Origin: Microbacterium sp. Leaf320 | GTDB lineage: Bacteria > Actinomycetota > Actinomycetes > Actinomycetales > Microbacteriaceae | Length of the DNA stretch: 64,000 nucleotides | Direction: 5' to 3' | Assembly (NCBI RefSeq): GCF_001423485.1 | Contig: NZ_LMOD01000003.1 | Location: 633,527-697,526 of the forward strand | Shown: positions 7,437 to 15,410 of the stretch, piece after piece | Layout of the letters: every line of letters starts with the position of its first letter | Numbering within the stretch: position 1 is the first letter of the stretch | Notes under the pieces: generated by a model | What the model was told of the DNA's origin: nothing | Seen by the model: the letters and a program-made list of their open reading frames with translations, nothing else | Databases searched by the model: none | Program-made: the position numbers and the translations under genes

Positions 7437-8645
7437 ATGACGACCGCCGCCCAGTATCCCGCCAGCAAGGCGCTTCCCGCGCTTCTCCTTCTGCTGACCG
7501 TGTTCGGCCCGATCTCGATGGATCTCTATCTGCCTGCGCTCCCCGCGCTCACGGCAGAGCTGGGCGCTGCCACCTCTGTGGCGCAGCTCACCGTGACGGC
7601 GTGTCTCATCGGCCTCGCCGCAGGGCAACTGATCGCCGGCCCGGTGTCCGACAGGCACGGACGTCGCGGCATCCTGCTCATCGGCATCGTCGCTTACATC
7701 GCGATGTCGCTGCTCTGCGCAGCGAGCCCGACGGTGGAGCTCCTGATCGCCGCCCGCTTCGTGCAGGGCCTCGCCGGTGGCGTCGGCATAGTGATCGCGC
7801 AGGCGGCAGGTCGCGACGTCTTCACCGGCCGACATCTGATCCGCTTCTACGCCCGCCTGACGGTCGTCGGCGGCTTCGCGGCGGTCGTGGGTCCGCTGCT
7901 CGGCGGTCTGCTCAACACCGTCGCCGACTGGCGAGGCCTGTTCGTCTTCCTGGCGGTCATCGGCGCAGGCGTCCTGGCGCTGACGCTGCGGCGGTTCGGA
8001 GAGACTCTGCCCGCAGAGCACCGCACGACCGGCGGGCTGACCCGCCTCCTTCACGACTACCGCACGCTGCTGAGCGACCGGGTCTTCGTCGGCGCGATCC
8101 TCAACCAGGGCTTCCTGTATGCCGCGCTGTTCGCGTATCTGTCCGGCGCGACGTTCGTGCTGCAGGACATCTACGGGCTCTCGCCGCTCGAATACGCGCT
8201 CGCCTTCGGGGCGAACTCGGCGGGCTTCATGCTCTTCGGCCATCTCGCGGGCAAAGCGTCGGAGCACGGGCATGTGCGGGCGACCCTCACGGTCGGGGTT
8301 GTGATCGTCGCGCTCGGCGCCGCAGGGCTGCTGATGGCGGGCCTCTCCCCGATGCCGCTCTGGGTGGTGCTCGCGTCCCTGTTCGCCCTGGCGATCGGAG
8401 TATCGATCTCCTCTCCGCCGGCGACGACTCTCGCTCTCGCCGGGTACCCGCAGATCGCAGGGACGGCATCGTCGCTGCTCGGCATGATCCGCTTCGGATT
8501 CGGTGGTGTGGCGGCCCCGCTGGTCGGCGTCGCAGGCTCGTTGAGCATCCTTCCGCTCGGCGTCGTCACCGTCGCGGCTGCTGCTTTCGCGGCCGGCGCC
8601 CTGCTCCTCACCCTGCGCGCCTCACGCTCCTCCGTCCCGGTGTGA
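7437..8645 (+). CDS. Bcr/CflA-family MFS drug efflux transporter
   Basis: 402-residue, 12-helix drug:H+ antiporter (DHA1, Bcr/CflA subfamily). The opening FGPISMDLYLPALPAL is diagnostic of that subfamily, and the loop motif GPVSDRHGRRGILLIG follows helix 2. It is transcribed divergently from the MmyB-type regulator, the usual arrangement for induced efflux. Its stop is 12 bp from the stop of the convergent hypothetical gene at 8658. Confidence 0.9.
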   Translation: MTTAAQYPASKALPALLLLLTVFGPISMDLYLPALPALTAELGAATSVAQLTVTACLIGLAAGQLIAGPVSDRHGRRGILLIGIVAYIAMSLLCAASPTVELLIAARFVQGLAGGVGIVIAQAAGRDVFTGRHLIRFYARLTVVGGFAAVVGPLLGGLLNTVADWRGLFVFLAVIGAGVLALTLRRFGETLPAEHRTTGGLTRLLHDYRTLLSDRVFVGAILNQGFLYAALFAYLSGATFVLQDIYGLSPLEYALAFGANSAGFMLFGHLAGKASEHGHVRATLTVGVVIVALGAAGLLMAGLSPMPLWVVLASLFALAIGVSISSPPATTLALAGYPQIAGTASSLLGMIRFGFGGVAAPLVGVAGSLSILPLGVVTVAAAAFAAGALLLTLRASRSSVPV

Positions 8646-8657
8646 CCGAGGGGTGCG

Positions 8658-9020
8658 TCAGGCGCGGGCAACCCCGGAGCCGTCGAGGTCCAGATCCACG
8701 TCGAGGTGCCAATCGCCGTCGTCACCGTCGGCATCCTCGGCGGCGTCCCGCTCGGGGTACAGGCGGTGCGCTCGCAGACTCTGCGCCTGCGCACTGAAAT
8801 CCGGCTCGGACCCCTGGAAATCATCGTGCGGACCGACCAGGAGATCGTTTCCGACACCGACGACGAGCTCGGCGCAATCGTCGCGGCCGTTCAGGATGAT
8901 GGGGATCTCGACCGCATCCGACTCACCCTCGCTGGCGATGGCCGCGGCGAGTCTGACGAGCGAGTCCGCCACGTCATCCGTGGTGACCAGTTGCTGACCT
9001 GCATACGAGACGATCTTCAT
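8658..9020 (-). CDS. Small hypothetical protein, paralogue of the product of 15411-15737
   Basis: 120 residues, no known domain recognised. The first ~65 residues share a pattern with the protein at 15411-15737: a Tyr-x-Gly in the first strand, a T-x-D-D-(V/I)-A-D-(S/A)-L helix, a V-E-I-P strand and a (L/F)-(V/I)-x-G-x-x-x-x-(L/I)-V strand. The C-terminal part is acidic (A-E-D-A-D-G-D-D-G-D). It looks like a small alpha/beta fold with a charged tail, probably cytosolic. Function unknown. Confidence 0.7.
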   Translation of the reverse strand: MKIVSYAGQQLVTTDDVADSLVRLAAAIASEGESDAVEIPIILNGRDDCAELVVGVGNDLLVGPHDDFQGSEPDFSAQAQSLRAHRLYPERDAAEDADGDDGDWHLDVDLDLDGSGVARA

Positions 9021-9110
9021 GAGTCGATCATCGCCCGATCCGAGGGAATCCGAATCGGGGTTGCACCGGGTGCCCGTCGTTCGATAGTGCGCAGAGCCGG
9101 GGCCGGAGGA

Positions 9111-9923
9111 TCACATGCGGGCGTAACGGGCGCGGGCGAAGCAGAACAGGCCGTAGAGCACGAGCCCCGCACCGACGACCCAGAGGATGACCGCGCCGAA
9201 GGGCAGCCCTGCCAGGGTGCGGAGGGCCGAGTCGAGGCCGCCCGCCGTCTCGGGGTCGTGCGTGAGCGCGGCGATGACGAACAGCACACCCGCGACTCCG
9301 ACGGCGATGCCCTTGGCGACGTAGCCGGCCACGCCGAACGCGACGATGCCCGAACGCGCCGCTCCCCGGGGCGCCGAGAGGTTCTTCATGAACGCCCGGG
9401 TGATGCCGCGCACGACGAAGGCGATGCCGATCGCGGCGACGATCAGGCCCACGAGCACCAGCAGCGCGACGCCTGCGGGCGCCGCCAGGAGCTTGGCGCT
9501 GAAGGACTGCGACGATTCGGACGATTGCGACTGACCGCCGAGGGCGTACACGAGGGCGGTGGCGCCGATCGCGAGGTACGCCCCGGCGGTGCCGAGGAAC
9601 TTCACCCGATGCGCCCACTTCTTCTTCGAATCGGGGTCACGCTCGATCACGGCCTCCGCGATCTGCCAGATCGCGAGCGCCAGCAGCCCGAGCACGATCA
9701 GCCAGAGCAGGAACACCCCGGCGGGCGACTGCTGGATCTGCTGCATCGCGCCGCCCTGGTCGGCATTCTCTCCGCCCCCGCCTGTTGCGATCGAGATCGC
9801 GATGCCGCCGATGAGCAGATGCAGGATGCCGAGCACGACGTAGCCGATCCGAGCGAGAACTCGGAAGGTGGTGGAGTCCTGCGCGGCGTTGGCCGCCGAG
9901 GCGGCCGAGTCTCGAGTGTTCAT
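9111..9923 (-). CDS. DUF1206-family integral membrane protein
   Basis: 270 residues with about six membrane segments arranged as repeated two-helix units of the DUF1206 type: YVVLGILHLLIGGIAI, then YLAIGATALVYALGG, then YVAKGIAVGVAGVLFV. Tyr or Gly begins each helix pair. The ATG at 9923 overlaps the stop of the PAP2 gene by 4 bases (ATGA), so the two are coupled and may act together at the membrane. DUF1206 proteins have no assigned biochemical role. Confidence 0.85.
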   Translation of the reverse strand: MNTRDSAASAANAAQDSTTFRVLARIGYVVLGILHLLIGGIAISIATGGGGENADQGGAMQQIQQSPAGVFLLWLIVLGLLALAIWQIAEAVIERDPDSKKKWAHRVKFLGTAGAYLAIGATALVYALGGQSQSSESSQSFSAKLLAAPAGVALLVLVGLIVAAIGIAFVVRGITRAFMKNLSAPRGAARSGIVAFGVAGYVAKGIAVGVAGVLFVIAALTHDPETAGGLDSALRTLAGLPFGAVILWVVGAGLVLYGLFCFARARYARM

Positions 9924-10591
9924 GTGGTCACACTGCTTTCCATCGTCTCTCCGCCGGCCGATGCCGCTGCGGATCTGCTGGCGCGCCGAGCCCTGGCGGC
10001 ATCGACGCAGACCCACACGAAGCAGGCGACGGCTATGCCTTCGAGCAGGCCGGCCACGACATCGCTCAGCCAGTGCGCGTGCAGATACGTGCGGCTCCAC
10101 ATCATCGTGACGACCCAGACCGCTCCCAGCGCCCACACGTGCCAGCGGCGGAACGTCAGGGCGAGGATCACCACGACCGTGGTCGCCACGGCGGTGTGCC
10201 CCGACGGGAACGACGTCGCCACACTCTCGGCGAGCGAGTCCTCGGGGCGGGTGCGTCCGATCACTGCGGCCATGGTGGCGCCGATCGCGACGACGGCGAC
10301 CATGGCGATCGCCAGCGTCGCGGCATCCCACCTGCGTTTGCGCCACACCAGCCACGCGATCAACGCGGCGCCGATCACGATCATGCCCAGTGTGCCGCCG
10401 ACGACGGCGGGCACCCAGGCCACGACGACCCAGACGTCGCTGGTCAGCGACACCATGAGGTCGTGCCACCAGACGTCGATCGCGAGCGGCTCGTGTCCGC
10501 CCATCGCCACGACGGTGCGGAGCACCACGAAGGCGACGGTCGCCGAGACGCCCGCGATCAGAGCCGAGGTGGATCGGGCGACGTCGATCAC
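9920..10591 (-). CDS. PAP2-superfamily membrane phosphatase
   Basis: 223 residues from a GTG at 10591. Lipid or undecaprenyl-type phosphatase of the PAP2 superfamily with about six membrane helices. The three catalytic motifs are present: G-R-T-R-P (motif C1), P-S-G-H with following T (C2), and S-R-T-Y-L-H-A-H-W-L-S-D (C3, with the catalytic His). The active site would face the outside. It is coupled by an ATGA overlap to the DUF1206 gene and follows the DUF6458 gene by 7 bp, making a three-gene membrane operon. The natural substrate (phosphatidate, PG-phosphate or C55-PP) is uncertain. Confidence 0.9.
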   Translation of the reverse strand: MIDVARSTSALIAGVSATVAFVVLRTVVAMGGHEPLAIDVWWHDLMVSLTSDVWVVVAWVPAVVGGTLGMIVIGAALIAWLVWRKRRWDAATLAIAMVAVVAIGATMAAVIGRTRPEDSLAESVATSFPSGHTAVATTVVVILALTFRRWHVWALGAVWVVTMMWSRTYLHAHWLSDVVAGLLEGIAVACFVWVCVDAARARRASRSAAASAGGETMESSVTT

Positions 10592-10598
10592 GCCCGGG

Positions 10599-10859
10599 TC
10601 AGGCGATCGGGTCGTTGTTGCGGATGCTGCGCCGCGTCACACGCTCGCCGGTGGCCGGGTCGACGGCCGTGCGGTCCACGGTCTCGGTGCGACGACTGCG
10701 CATCACGAGAACGAGGCTGATCAGGAACACGACGACGCCCGCGCCCATGAGGATGTAGCCGATGAGGTCGAGATCGACGTAGCCGCCGGTGTCGATGTTG
10801 ATCGCGAAGACGAGGATCGCTCCGATGACGAAGAGCGCGATTCCGCTGCCGATACCCAT
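10599..10859 (-). CDS. DUF6458-type small two-helix membrane protein
   Basis: 86 residues, M-G-I-G-S-G start. Two hydrophobic helices (IALFVIGAILVFAI and IGYILMGAGVVVFLISLVLV) frame a short loop G-G-Y-V-D-L-D-L, followed by a basic tail with T-R-R-S-I-R. This architecture is common in actinobacteria and its function is unknown. An in-frame ATG three codons upstream (10868) touches the GGAGAGGA ribosome site and is less likely. First gene of the operon with PAP2 and DUF1206. Confidence 0.82.
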   Translation of the reverse strand: MGIGSGIALFVIGAILVFAINIDTGGYVDLDLIGYILMGAGVVVFLISLVLVMRSRRTETVDRTAVDPATGERVTRRSIRNNDPIA

Positions 10860-10875
10860 GTTGTCCATTCCTCTC

Positions 10876-10897
10876 CGAGACCGCCCCTGCGGTCTCG
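10876..10897 (-). promoter_or_regulatory. 9-bp perfect hairpin in the DUF6458 leader
   Basis: CGAGACCGC and GCGGTCTCG pair perfectly around a 4-nt loop. The hairpin directly abuts the GGAGAGGA ribosome site and would influence ribosome access or mRNA decay. Confidence 0.5.
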
Positions 10898-10905
10898 CGA
10901 CGACA

Positions 10906-10933
10906 ACAGTAGGGTCAATCATGGTTGAGTCAA
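10906..10933 (-). promoter_or_regulatory. Candidate promoter with internal TCAA-N6-TTGA repeat
   Basis: Minus-strand -35 TTGACT (10928-10933), 16 bp, -10 TACTGT (10906-10911), reading towards the DUF6458 gene. The spacer contains TCAA-N6-TTGA (10915-10928), the kind of spaced inverted repeat bound by ArsR-family regulators. The divergent ArsR-fusion gene begins about 40 bp away, so shared control is possible. Confidence 0.4.
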
Positions 10934-10967
10934 TGGCCATGGACACATTCTTCGAAGCGTGGTAGTG

Positions 10968-11639
10968 ATGAAGGCGATGACTGAGCTCGAGCGACGTGCG
11001 GGGATCTTCGCGGCCCTCGCCGATCAGACGCGACTGCGGATCGTCGACCTCCTCACTCTCGGAGACCTCTCCTCGTCCGAGATCGGGACGACGCTCGACC
11101 TGCGGTCTAACCTGATCGCCCATCACCTCGGTGTGCTCGAATCCGCTCGGATCATCTCGCGCACGCGCTCGGAGTTCGACAAGCGCCGCAGCTACATCGG
11201 CCTGCGCCCCGAGGTCTTCGACACCCTCGCACCCACGAGCGTGACGCCCCCTCGCCGGGTGCTCTTCGTCTGCACGGCGAACTCCGCGCGATCACAGCTC
11301 GCCGAGGTCATCTGGCGCGACGTGAGCGGCATCGATGCCGCATCCGCCGGAACCCGACCGGCCGCGGTCGTGAACCCCGAGGCCGCGGCGGCCGCCGCCC
11401 GTCACGGTCTCGCGATCGACCCGGCTCGGCCTCCCCGTCATGTCGATGACGTACGCAGCGACGGCGATCTCGTCATCACAGTCTGCGACGACGCGCACGA
11501 GCGACTGCGCATCCGCGACGACCTGCACTGGTCGATCCGGGACCCTGCCCGCATCGGCACGCCCGCCGCGTTCGACGCCGCCTTCGACACGCTGCTCCAG
11601 CGGATCCGCGCCCTGTCGTCTCGACTCCTCGCCGCCTGA
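10968..11639 (+). CDS. ArsR-type HTH fused to low-molecular-weight phosphatase/arsenate-reductase-like domain
   Basis: About 223 residues. Residues 1-75 are an ArsR winged helix (FAALADQTRLRIVDLL, then SNLIAHHLGVLE). Residues from about 90 are a low-molecular-weight tyrosine phosphatase/ArsC fold with the catalytic loop C-T-A-N-S-A-R-S after VLFV, and a C-terminal D-P-A. A second Cys sits at TVCDDAHE. Such fusions are known in actinobacteria next to arsenic genes, but no arsenic exporter is nearby. It could sense or act on a phospho-substrate instead. Three starts (10959, 10968, 10977) are possible; none has a strong ribosome site. Confidence 0.85.
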   Translation: MKAMTELERRAGIFAALADQTRLRIVDLLTLGDLSSSEIGTTLDLRSNLIAHHLGVLESARIISRTRSEFDKRRSYIGLRPEVFDTLAPTSVTPPRRVLFVCTANSARSQLAEVIWRDVSGIDAASAGTRPAAVVNPEAAAAAARHGLAIDPARPPRHVDDVRSDGDLVITVCDDAHERLRIRDDLHWSIRDPARIGTPAAFDAAFDTLLQRIRALSSRLLAA

Positions 11640-11689
11640 GCTGATGTCCCCGGTGCGTGCGATCATCTGCACGTCGATCGGAGGACGGG

Positions 11690-12886
11690 ATGCGGGGCGA
11701 AGCCACCGTGCTGCACGCCGACCTCGATGCGTTCTACGCCTCGGTCGAACAGCGCGATGCGCCCGAGCTGCGCGGCAGGCCGGTGATCGTGGGCGGCGGG
11801 GTGGTGCTCGCCGCGAGCTATGAGGCCAAGGCGCGCGGGGTGCGCACCGCGATGGGCGGCCGCCAGGCGCTCGAACTCTGTCCGGACGCCGTGGTCGTAC
11901 CGCCGCGCATGGAGGCGTACTCGGCGGCGAGCAAGGACGTGTTCGCGATCTTCCGCGACACGACGCCGCTCGTCGAGGGCCTCTCGATCGACGAGGCTTT
12001 CCTCGAGGTCGGCGGTCTTCGGCACATCGTCGGCACGCCCGAGCACGTCGCGGTGCGGCTGCGCGAACGGGTGCGAGCCGAGGTCGGACTCGCGATATCG
12101 GTGGGTGTCGCCCGCACGAAGTTCCTCGCCAAGGTCGCGAGCGCGGTCGGCAAACCCGACGGGCTGCTCGTGGTCGAACCGGAGCGAGAGGAGGAGTTCC
12201 TCCTCCCCCTGCCGGTTGAACGGCTGTGGGGCGTCGGCGCGGTGACAGCCGAGAAGCTGCACCGCTACGGCGTGCGCACGGTCGGTCAGCTGGCAGAGCT
12301 CGAGGCAGCGACGGCCGAGCGGATGCTGGGCAGGGCCGTCGGCGCCCACCTGCACGCCCTGGCTCGGCTGCGCGACCCTCGCCCCGTCGACACGACCCGG
12401 CGTCGAGGATCGATCGGCTCGCAGCGTGCGCTCGGCAGCCGACCACGGTCGAGCGAGGAGCTCGGCCTCATCCTCACCCAGATCATCGACCGACTGGCCA
12501 GGCGCCTGCGCGACGGCGACCGGGTCTGCCGCACTGTCGTCCTGCGGCTGCGCTTCGGGGACTTCGCGAAGGCCACGCGGTCGCGCACGCTCGGCGCGCC
12601 GACCGACCGCACCGCGATCCTGCTCACGGTCGCGCAGGCACTGCTCGGAGCCGCGCAGGCCGAGATCGCCGAGCGGGGCATCACGTTGATCGGCATATCG
12701 CTCTCGCAACTCGACCGCGCCGAGAACATGCAGCCCGAGCTGCCGATCGACTGGGGCGACGAGCAGCGACTCGACACCGTGCTCGACACCCTGCGTGATC
12801 GCTTCGGCGCGGCATCCGTCTCCCGCGCGGCCCAGCTCGGTCGCGATGCGGGATGGTCGAGTCCGATCCTTCCGGAACACGAGTGA
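11690..12886 (+). CDS. dinB: DNA polymerase IV (Y-family translesion polymerase)
   Basis: 398 residues from ATG 11690, placed by a GGAGGAC ribosome site 6-10 bases upstream; an in-frame ATG at 11657 lacks one. Error-prone polymerase that copies past damaged bases. Catalytic residues are visible: the first metal Asp in LHADLDAFYASVEQ, and the S-I-D-E-A-F motif with Asp and Glu. Helix-hairpin-helix thumb and little-finger regions follow (LWGVGAVTAEKLHRYGV). The usual C-terminal clamp-binding Q-L-x-L-F peptide is not seen; the protein ends S-S-P-I-L-P-E-H-E. It stands alone, following the ArsR fusion by 50 bp. Confidence 0.93.
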   Translation: MRGEATVLHADLDAFYASVEQRDAPELRGRPVIVGGGVVLAASYEAKARGVRTAMGGRQALELCPDAVVVPPRMEAYSAASKDVFAIFRDTTPLVEGLSIDEAFLEVGGLRHIVGTPEHVAVRLRERVRAEVGLAISVGVARTKFLAKVASAVGKPDGLLVVEPEREEEFLLPLPVERLWGVGAVTAEKLHRYGVRTVGQLAELEAATAERMLGRAVGAHLHALARLRDPRPVDTTRRRGSIGSQRALGSRPRSSEELGLILTQIIDRLARRLRDGDRVCRTVVLRLRFGDFAKATRSRTLGAPTDRTAILLTVAQALLGAAQAEIAERGITLIGISLSQLDRAENMQPELPIDWGDEQRLDTVLDTLRDRFGAASVSRAAQLGRDAGWSSPILPEHE

Positions 12887-12950
12887 TCGTTCGGCTGCGC
12901 GTCCTGGCGCCTCTTTGGAAGATCCGGCGCCTGATCTTAGGGTGGTGTGC

Positions 12951-13232
12951 ATGGCAGGACCAGAGACCATGATGCAGACCGAGATCGTACTCGACGGGGA
13001 GAGCTACCTCCTCGCGCAGGTGCAGGATCTCGGCGACGTGAAGCGTCGCATCGAGGAGGCGGTGAAGACCCCGGGAAAGTTCGTCGACTTCGTCGTCGTC
13101 GGCAACCGCGAGGTCAGCGTGCTCATCACCCCGCGCTCCCGTGTGGCCATCAGCGTGTCGACGGTCCTCTTCGACTCGCGCGACACCGGCGACGTCGACT
13201 TCCCGTTCGGCGGGTTCTACGACGGTCTCTGA
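12951..13232 (+). CDS. Small hypothetical protein
   Basis: 93 residues, no known domain recognised. An N-terminal strand (EIVLDGESYLLA), a Lys/Glu-rich helix (DVKRRIEEAVKTP) and two strands (FVDFVVV, VSVLITPRS) suggest a compact alpha/beta fold. The order resembles the small proteins at 8658 and 15411, so it may be a distant relative. Starts at 12951, 12969 and 12972 are all in frame; 12951 is the first. Convergent with the gene at 13258. Confidence 0.65.
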   Translation: MAGPETMMQTEIVLDGESYLLAQVQDLGDVKRRIEEAVKTPGKFVDFVVVGNREVSVLITPRSRVAISVSTVLFDSRDTGDVDFPFGGFYDGL

Positions 13233-13263
13233 ACCTCACCGACGGTGGGCCCGCTGTTCAGAG
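13227..13263. terminator. Bidirectional terminator-like inverted repeat containing both stop codons
   Basis: CTCTGAAC (13227-13234) pairs with GTTCAGAG (13256-13263), with an inner CACC/GGTG pair. The TGA of the plus-strand gene and the TGA of the minus-strand gene each lie within an arm. There is no T-run. Confidence 0.55.
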
Positions 13264-13551
13264 CTGATCGAGCACGAGCTCGCCCCGCGAGTTCAGCTGC
13301 TCCATCATCTGCGTCACGCGCTTCGGGTCGATCGTCGCGACCGTCGGCTGGTCGAACTCGAGGATCAGCGGGATGCTCGGATGCACCCAGATGGTCAGTC
13401 GACCCGACGGCACCTCGGGCTTCGGCAGCCAGGTCATCATGAAACTCTCGTTGCGGCGCAGCTTCGTCCCGATGACGATCTTGAGGTGCGCCAGAGTCAC
13501 GTCTTCGATGTCGATCGCGGGGCGCGAGCTGTTGTACTCCAGTGTTCCCAT
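13258..13551 (-). CDS. DUF7882-like small protein
   Basis: 97 residues, ATG at 13551. The sequence M-G-T-L-E-Y followed by AHLKIVIGTKLRRNESFMMTW and the end LTIWVHPSIPLILEFD matches a small beta-rich protein family typical of Microbacteriaceae, often seen near DNA-metabolism genes. No catalytic residues are evident. The family name is from memory and the function unknown. Confidence 0.72.
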   Translation of the reverse strand: MGTLEYNSSRPAIDIEDVTLAHLKIVIGTKLRRNESFMMTWLPKPEVPSGRLTIWVHPSIPLILEFDQPTVATIDPKRVTQMMEQLNSRGELVLDQL

Positions 13552-13667
13552 GTGAGAACTGTACGCGGGGTAGGCCCCGCGCACCTCACTCGTCGATGCT
13601 CGCGAGCACCGACACGGCGCGGGGCCACGGACGGAATTTGACGGTTCCGCGATGACAGAATCGAAGG

Positions 13668-14423
13668 ATGACCGATTCGTTCGACGCTCTGATCGAGGCC
13701 GGTTCGACCGCAGACGTCTCGGGCTGGGGCTTCTCCTGGCTCGACGGCCGGGCGACCGAGGAGCGCCCTCCGTGGGGCTACTCACGCCTGCTCGGCGAGC
13801 GCCTGAGCGTGGCATCCGCCTCGCTCGACATCCAGACCGGCGGCGGCGAAGTGCTGTCCGAGGCGTCGTCGTTCCCGCCCGTCGCCGTCGCGACCGAGTC
13901 CTGGCCACCGAACGTCGCTCACGCCACACGTCTGCTGCACCCGCGAGGCGTGGTCGTCGTCGCCGATCAAGACGAGCCGCCGCTTCCGTTCGCCGATGCC
14001 GCCTTCGATCTGGTCACGAGCCGCCACCCCGCCACGATCTGGTGGAACGAGATCGCACGGGTGCTCCGCCCCGGCGGCACCTATCTCGCGCAGCACGTGG
14101 GGCCTGCGAGCGCCTTCGAGCTGATCGAGTTCTTCCTCGGGCCGCAGCCGGAGGCGCGCCGCGGGCGACACCACGACGACGAGGTCGCCGCGGCCGAAGC
14201 CGCAGGGCTGGAGGTCGTCGACCTCCGCACCGCGAGACTGCGGATCGAGATCCACGACGTCGCGGCGGTGGTCTATCTGCTGCGCAAGGTGATCTGGTGG
14301 GTTCCGGGTTTCACCGTCGAGAAGCACCTCGACCGGCTCCGCGAACTGCACGAGCTCATCCAGGCGGAGGGCCCGTTCGTCGCCCACTCGACCAGGCATC
14401 TGATCGACGCCCGTCGGCGCTGA
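13668..14423 (+). CDS. Class I SAM-dependent methyltransferase (UbiE/Methyltransf_11 type)
   Basis: 251 residues. The core shows a degenerate motif I region (GGGEVLSEASS), the VVVADQDEPPLPFADAAFDLVTS segment typical of Methyltransf_11 proteins, and the IARVLRPGGTYLAQHVG strand. The usual acidic loop and G-x-G-x-G are only partly kept. The substrate is unknown. The N-terminus reads M-T-D-S-F-D-A. It stands alone between a convergent hypothetical gene and the next small gene. Confidence 0.78.
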   Translation: MTDSFDALIEAGSTADVSGWGFSWLDGRATEERPPWGYSRLLGERLSVASASLDIQTGGGEVLSEASSFPPVAVATESWPPNVAHATRLLHPRGVVVVADQDEPPLPFADAAFDLVTSRHPATIWWNEIARVLRPGGTYLAQHVGPASAFELIEFFLGPQPEARRGRHHDDEVAAAEAAGLEVVDLRTARLRIEIHDVAAVVYLLRKVIWWVPGFTVEKHLDRLRELHELIQAEGPFVAHSTRHLIDARRR

Positions 14424-14546
14424 GCCGACTTCAGTCTGGCGGGCCGTCGCCTGATCAGCCGACCGCACTCAGTGCGGCGCGAACCACAGGACTCTCACGA
14501 TCTCAACCCCCTGTTCCCGCGCGCGGGCATGTCGGAGTCTGTGGGC

Positions 14547-14750
14547 ATGAGCCACCCCGATGACATCAAGCAGCCCCTCGACCATCTGCCGCCGCTCGAT
14601 GAGCGCGACAAGGCGATCGACATCGACGAGCCGAGCTATCCGACCTCGGAGGCGCCGACCGGCCCGGCGCACGCATCACCCGAGACGGCTGCTGCGCCCG
14701 ACAAGCCGAACCGCCACGGCGTCGACAAGCTTCCACCGACCTCGCGCTGA
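14547..14750 (+). CDS. Small disordered hypothetical protein
   Basis: 67 residues from ATG 14547 (M-S-H-P-D-D-I-K-Q); ATG 14529 is an alternative. Rich in Pro, Asp, Ala and Lys, without hydrophobic core segments, so probably intrinsically disordered. The end K-L-P-P-T-S-R is immediately followed by the cyclodeaminase-like gene, with 12 bases between stop and next ATG. Confidence 0.6.
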   Translation: MSHPDDIKQPLDHLPPLDERDKAIDIDEPSYPTSEAPTGPAHASPETAAAPDKPNRHGVDKLPPTSR

Positions 14751-14762
14751 GTGCTCGGCGAT

Positions 14763-15386
14763 ATGGAGCCATCCGCCGACATCCCGACATCGATCCCGCT
14801 GGACGACTGGCTCGCGAAGCTCGGTCAGTCCACCGGAGCGCCGGGAGGCGGCGCCGCGTCGGCCGTGATGCTCGGCATCGCGGCATCCCTGTTGAGCATG
14901 GTCGCTGCGTACACGCCCGACGATCCGCGCGCAGCGGAGTGCGGTCGCCGAGTGGCACGCCTGCGCGGCGAGGCGCTTCAGGGCGCGGAGGGCGACGGAA
15001 TCCTCTCAGCCGAATTCGGTGCCGCGCTCGCCCTCCCCGCCGACGACCCGGATCGCGACGCCCGGGTGCGCACTGCAGCCGTGCGCGCGGCGGAGTCGGC
15101 GGCGCGGCTCGGCTCATTCGGAACGGCTCTTCTGAGTGAGCTGCGCACGCTCAGCGAGATCGGGAATCGGAGCCTGTCGGCAGATCTCGCCGTGGCAGCC
15201 GGAGCACTCGCCGCGGGTCTTTCGGGCTCCTCCGTCAACCTGCGTGCGAACGTCCGGACCGCTCGGGCACACCACGCGTCGGCCGCAGAGCTGGCCGAAC
15301 TGCAGGTCAACGCCGTGCTGCTGGCTGAAGCACACCGGAGCGCAGAGCAGATCACCGACGGGCTCTCCGCGAAGTTCGAGGACTGA
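14763..15386 (+). CDS. Cyclodeaminase/cyclohydrolase (FTCD_C-like) family protein
   Basis: 207 residues. The N-terminal segment LDDWLAKLGQSTGAPGGGAASAVMLGIAASLLSMVA, with its P-G-G-G-A motif, is the hallmark of the formiminotransferase-cyclodeaminase C-terminal family, whose members handle formimino-/methenyl-tetrahydrofolate. The rest is all-helical and Ala-rich. Stand-alone members occur in serine-cycle and folate contexts. The nearby mesD/mesX methionine locus may or may not be related. Start chosen at ATG 14763; a GTG at 14751 is also in frame. Confidence 0.8.
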   Translation: MEPSADIPTSIPLDDWLAKLGQSTGAPGGGAASAVMLGIAASLLSMVAAYTPDDPRAAECGRRVARLRGEALQGAEGDGILSAEFGAALALPADDPDRDARVRTAAVRAAESAARLGSFGTALLSELRTLSEIGNRSLSADLAVAAGALAAGLSGSSVNLRANVRTARAHHASAAELAELQVNAVLLAEAHRSAEQITDGLSAKFED

Positions 15387-15410
15387 TTCGCCGGTCGGCT
15401 CAGGGCCGGT

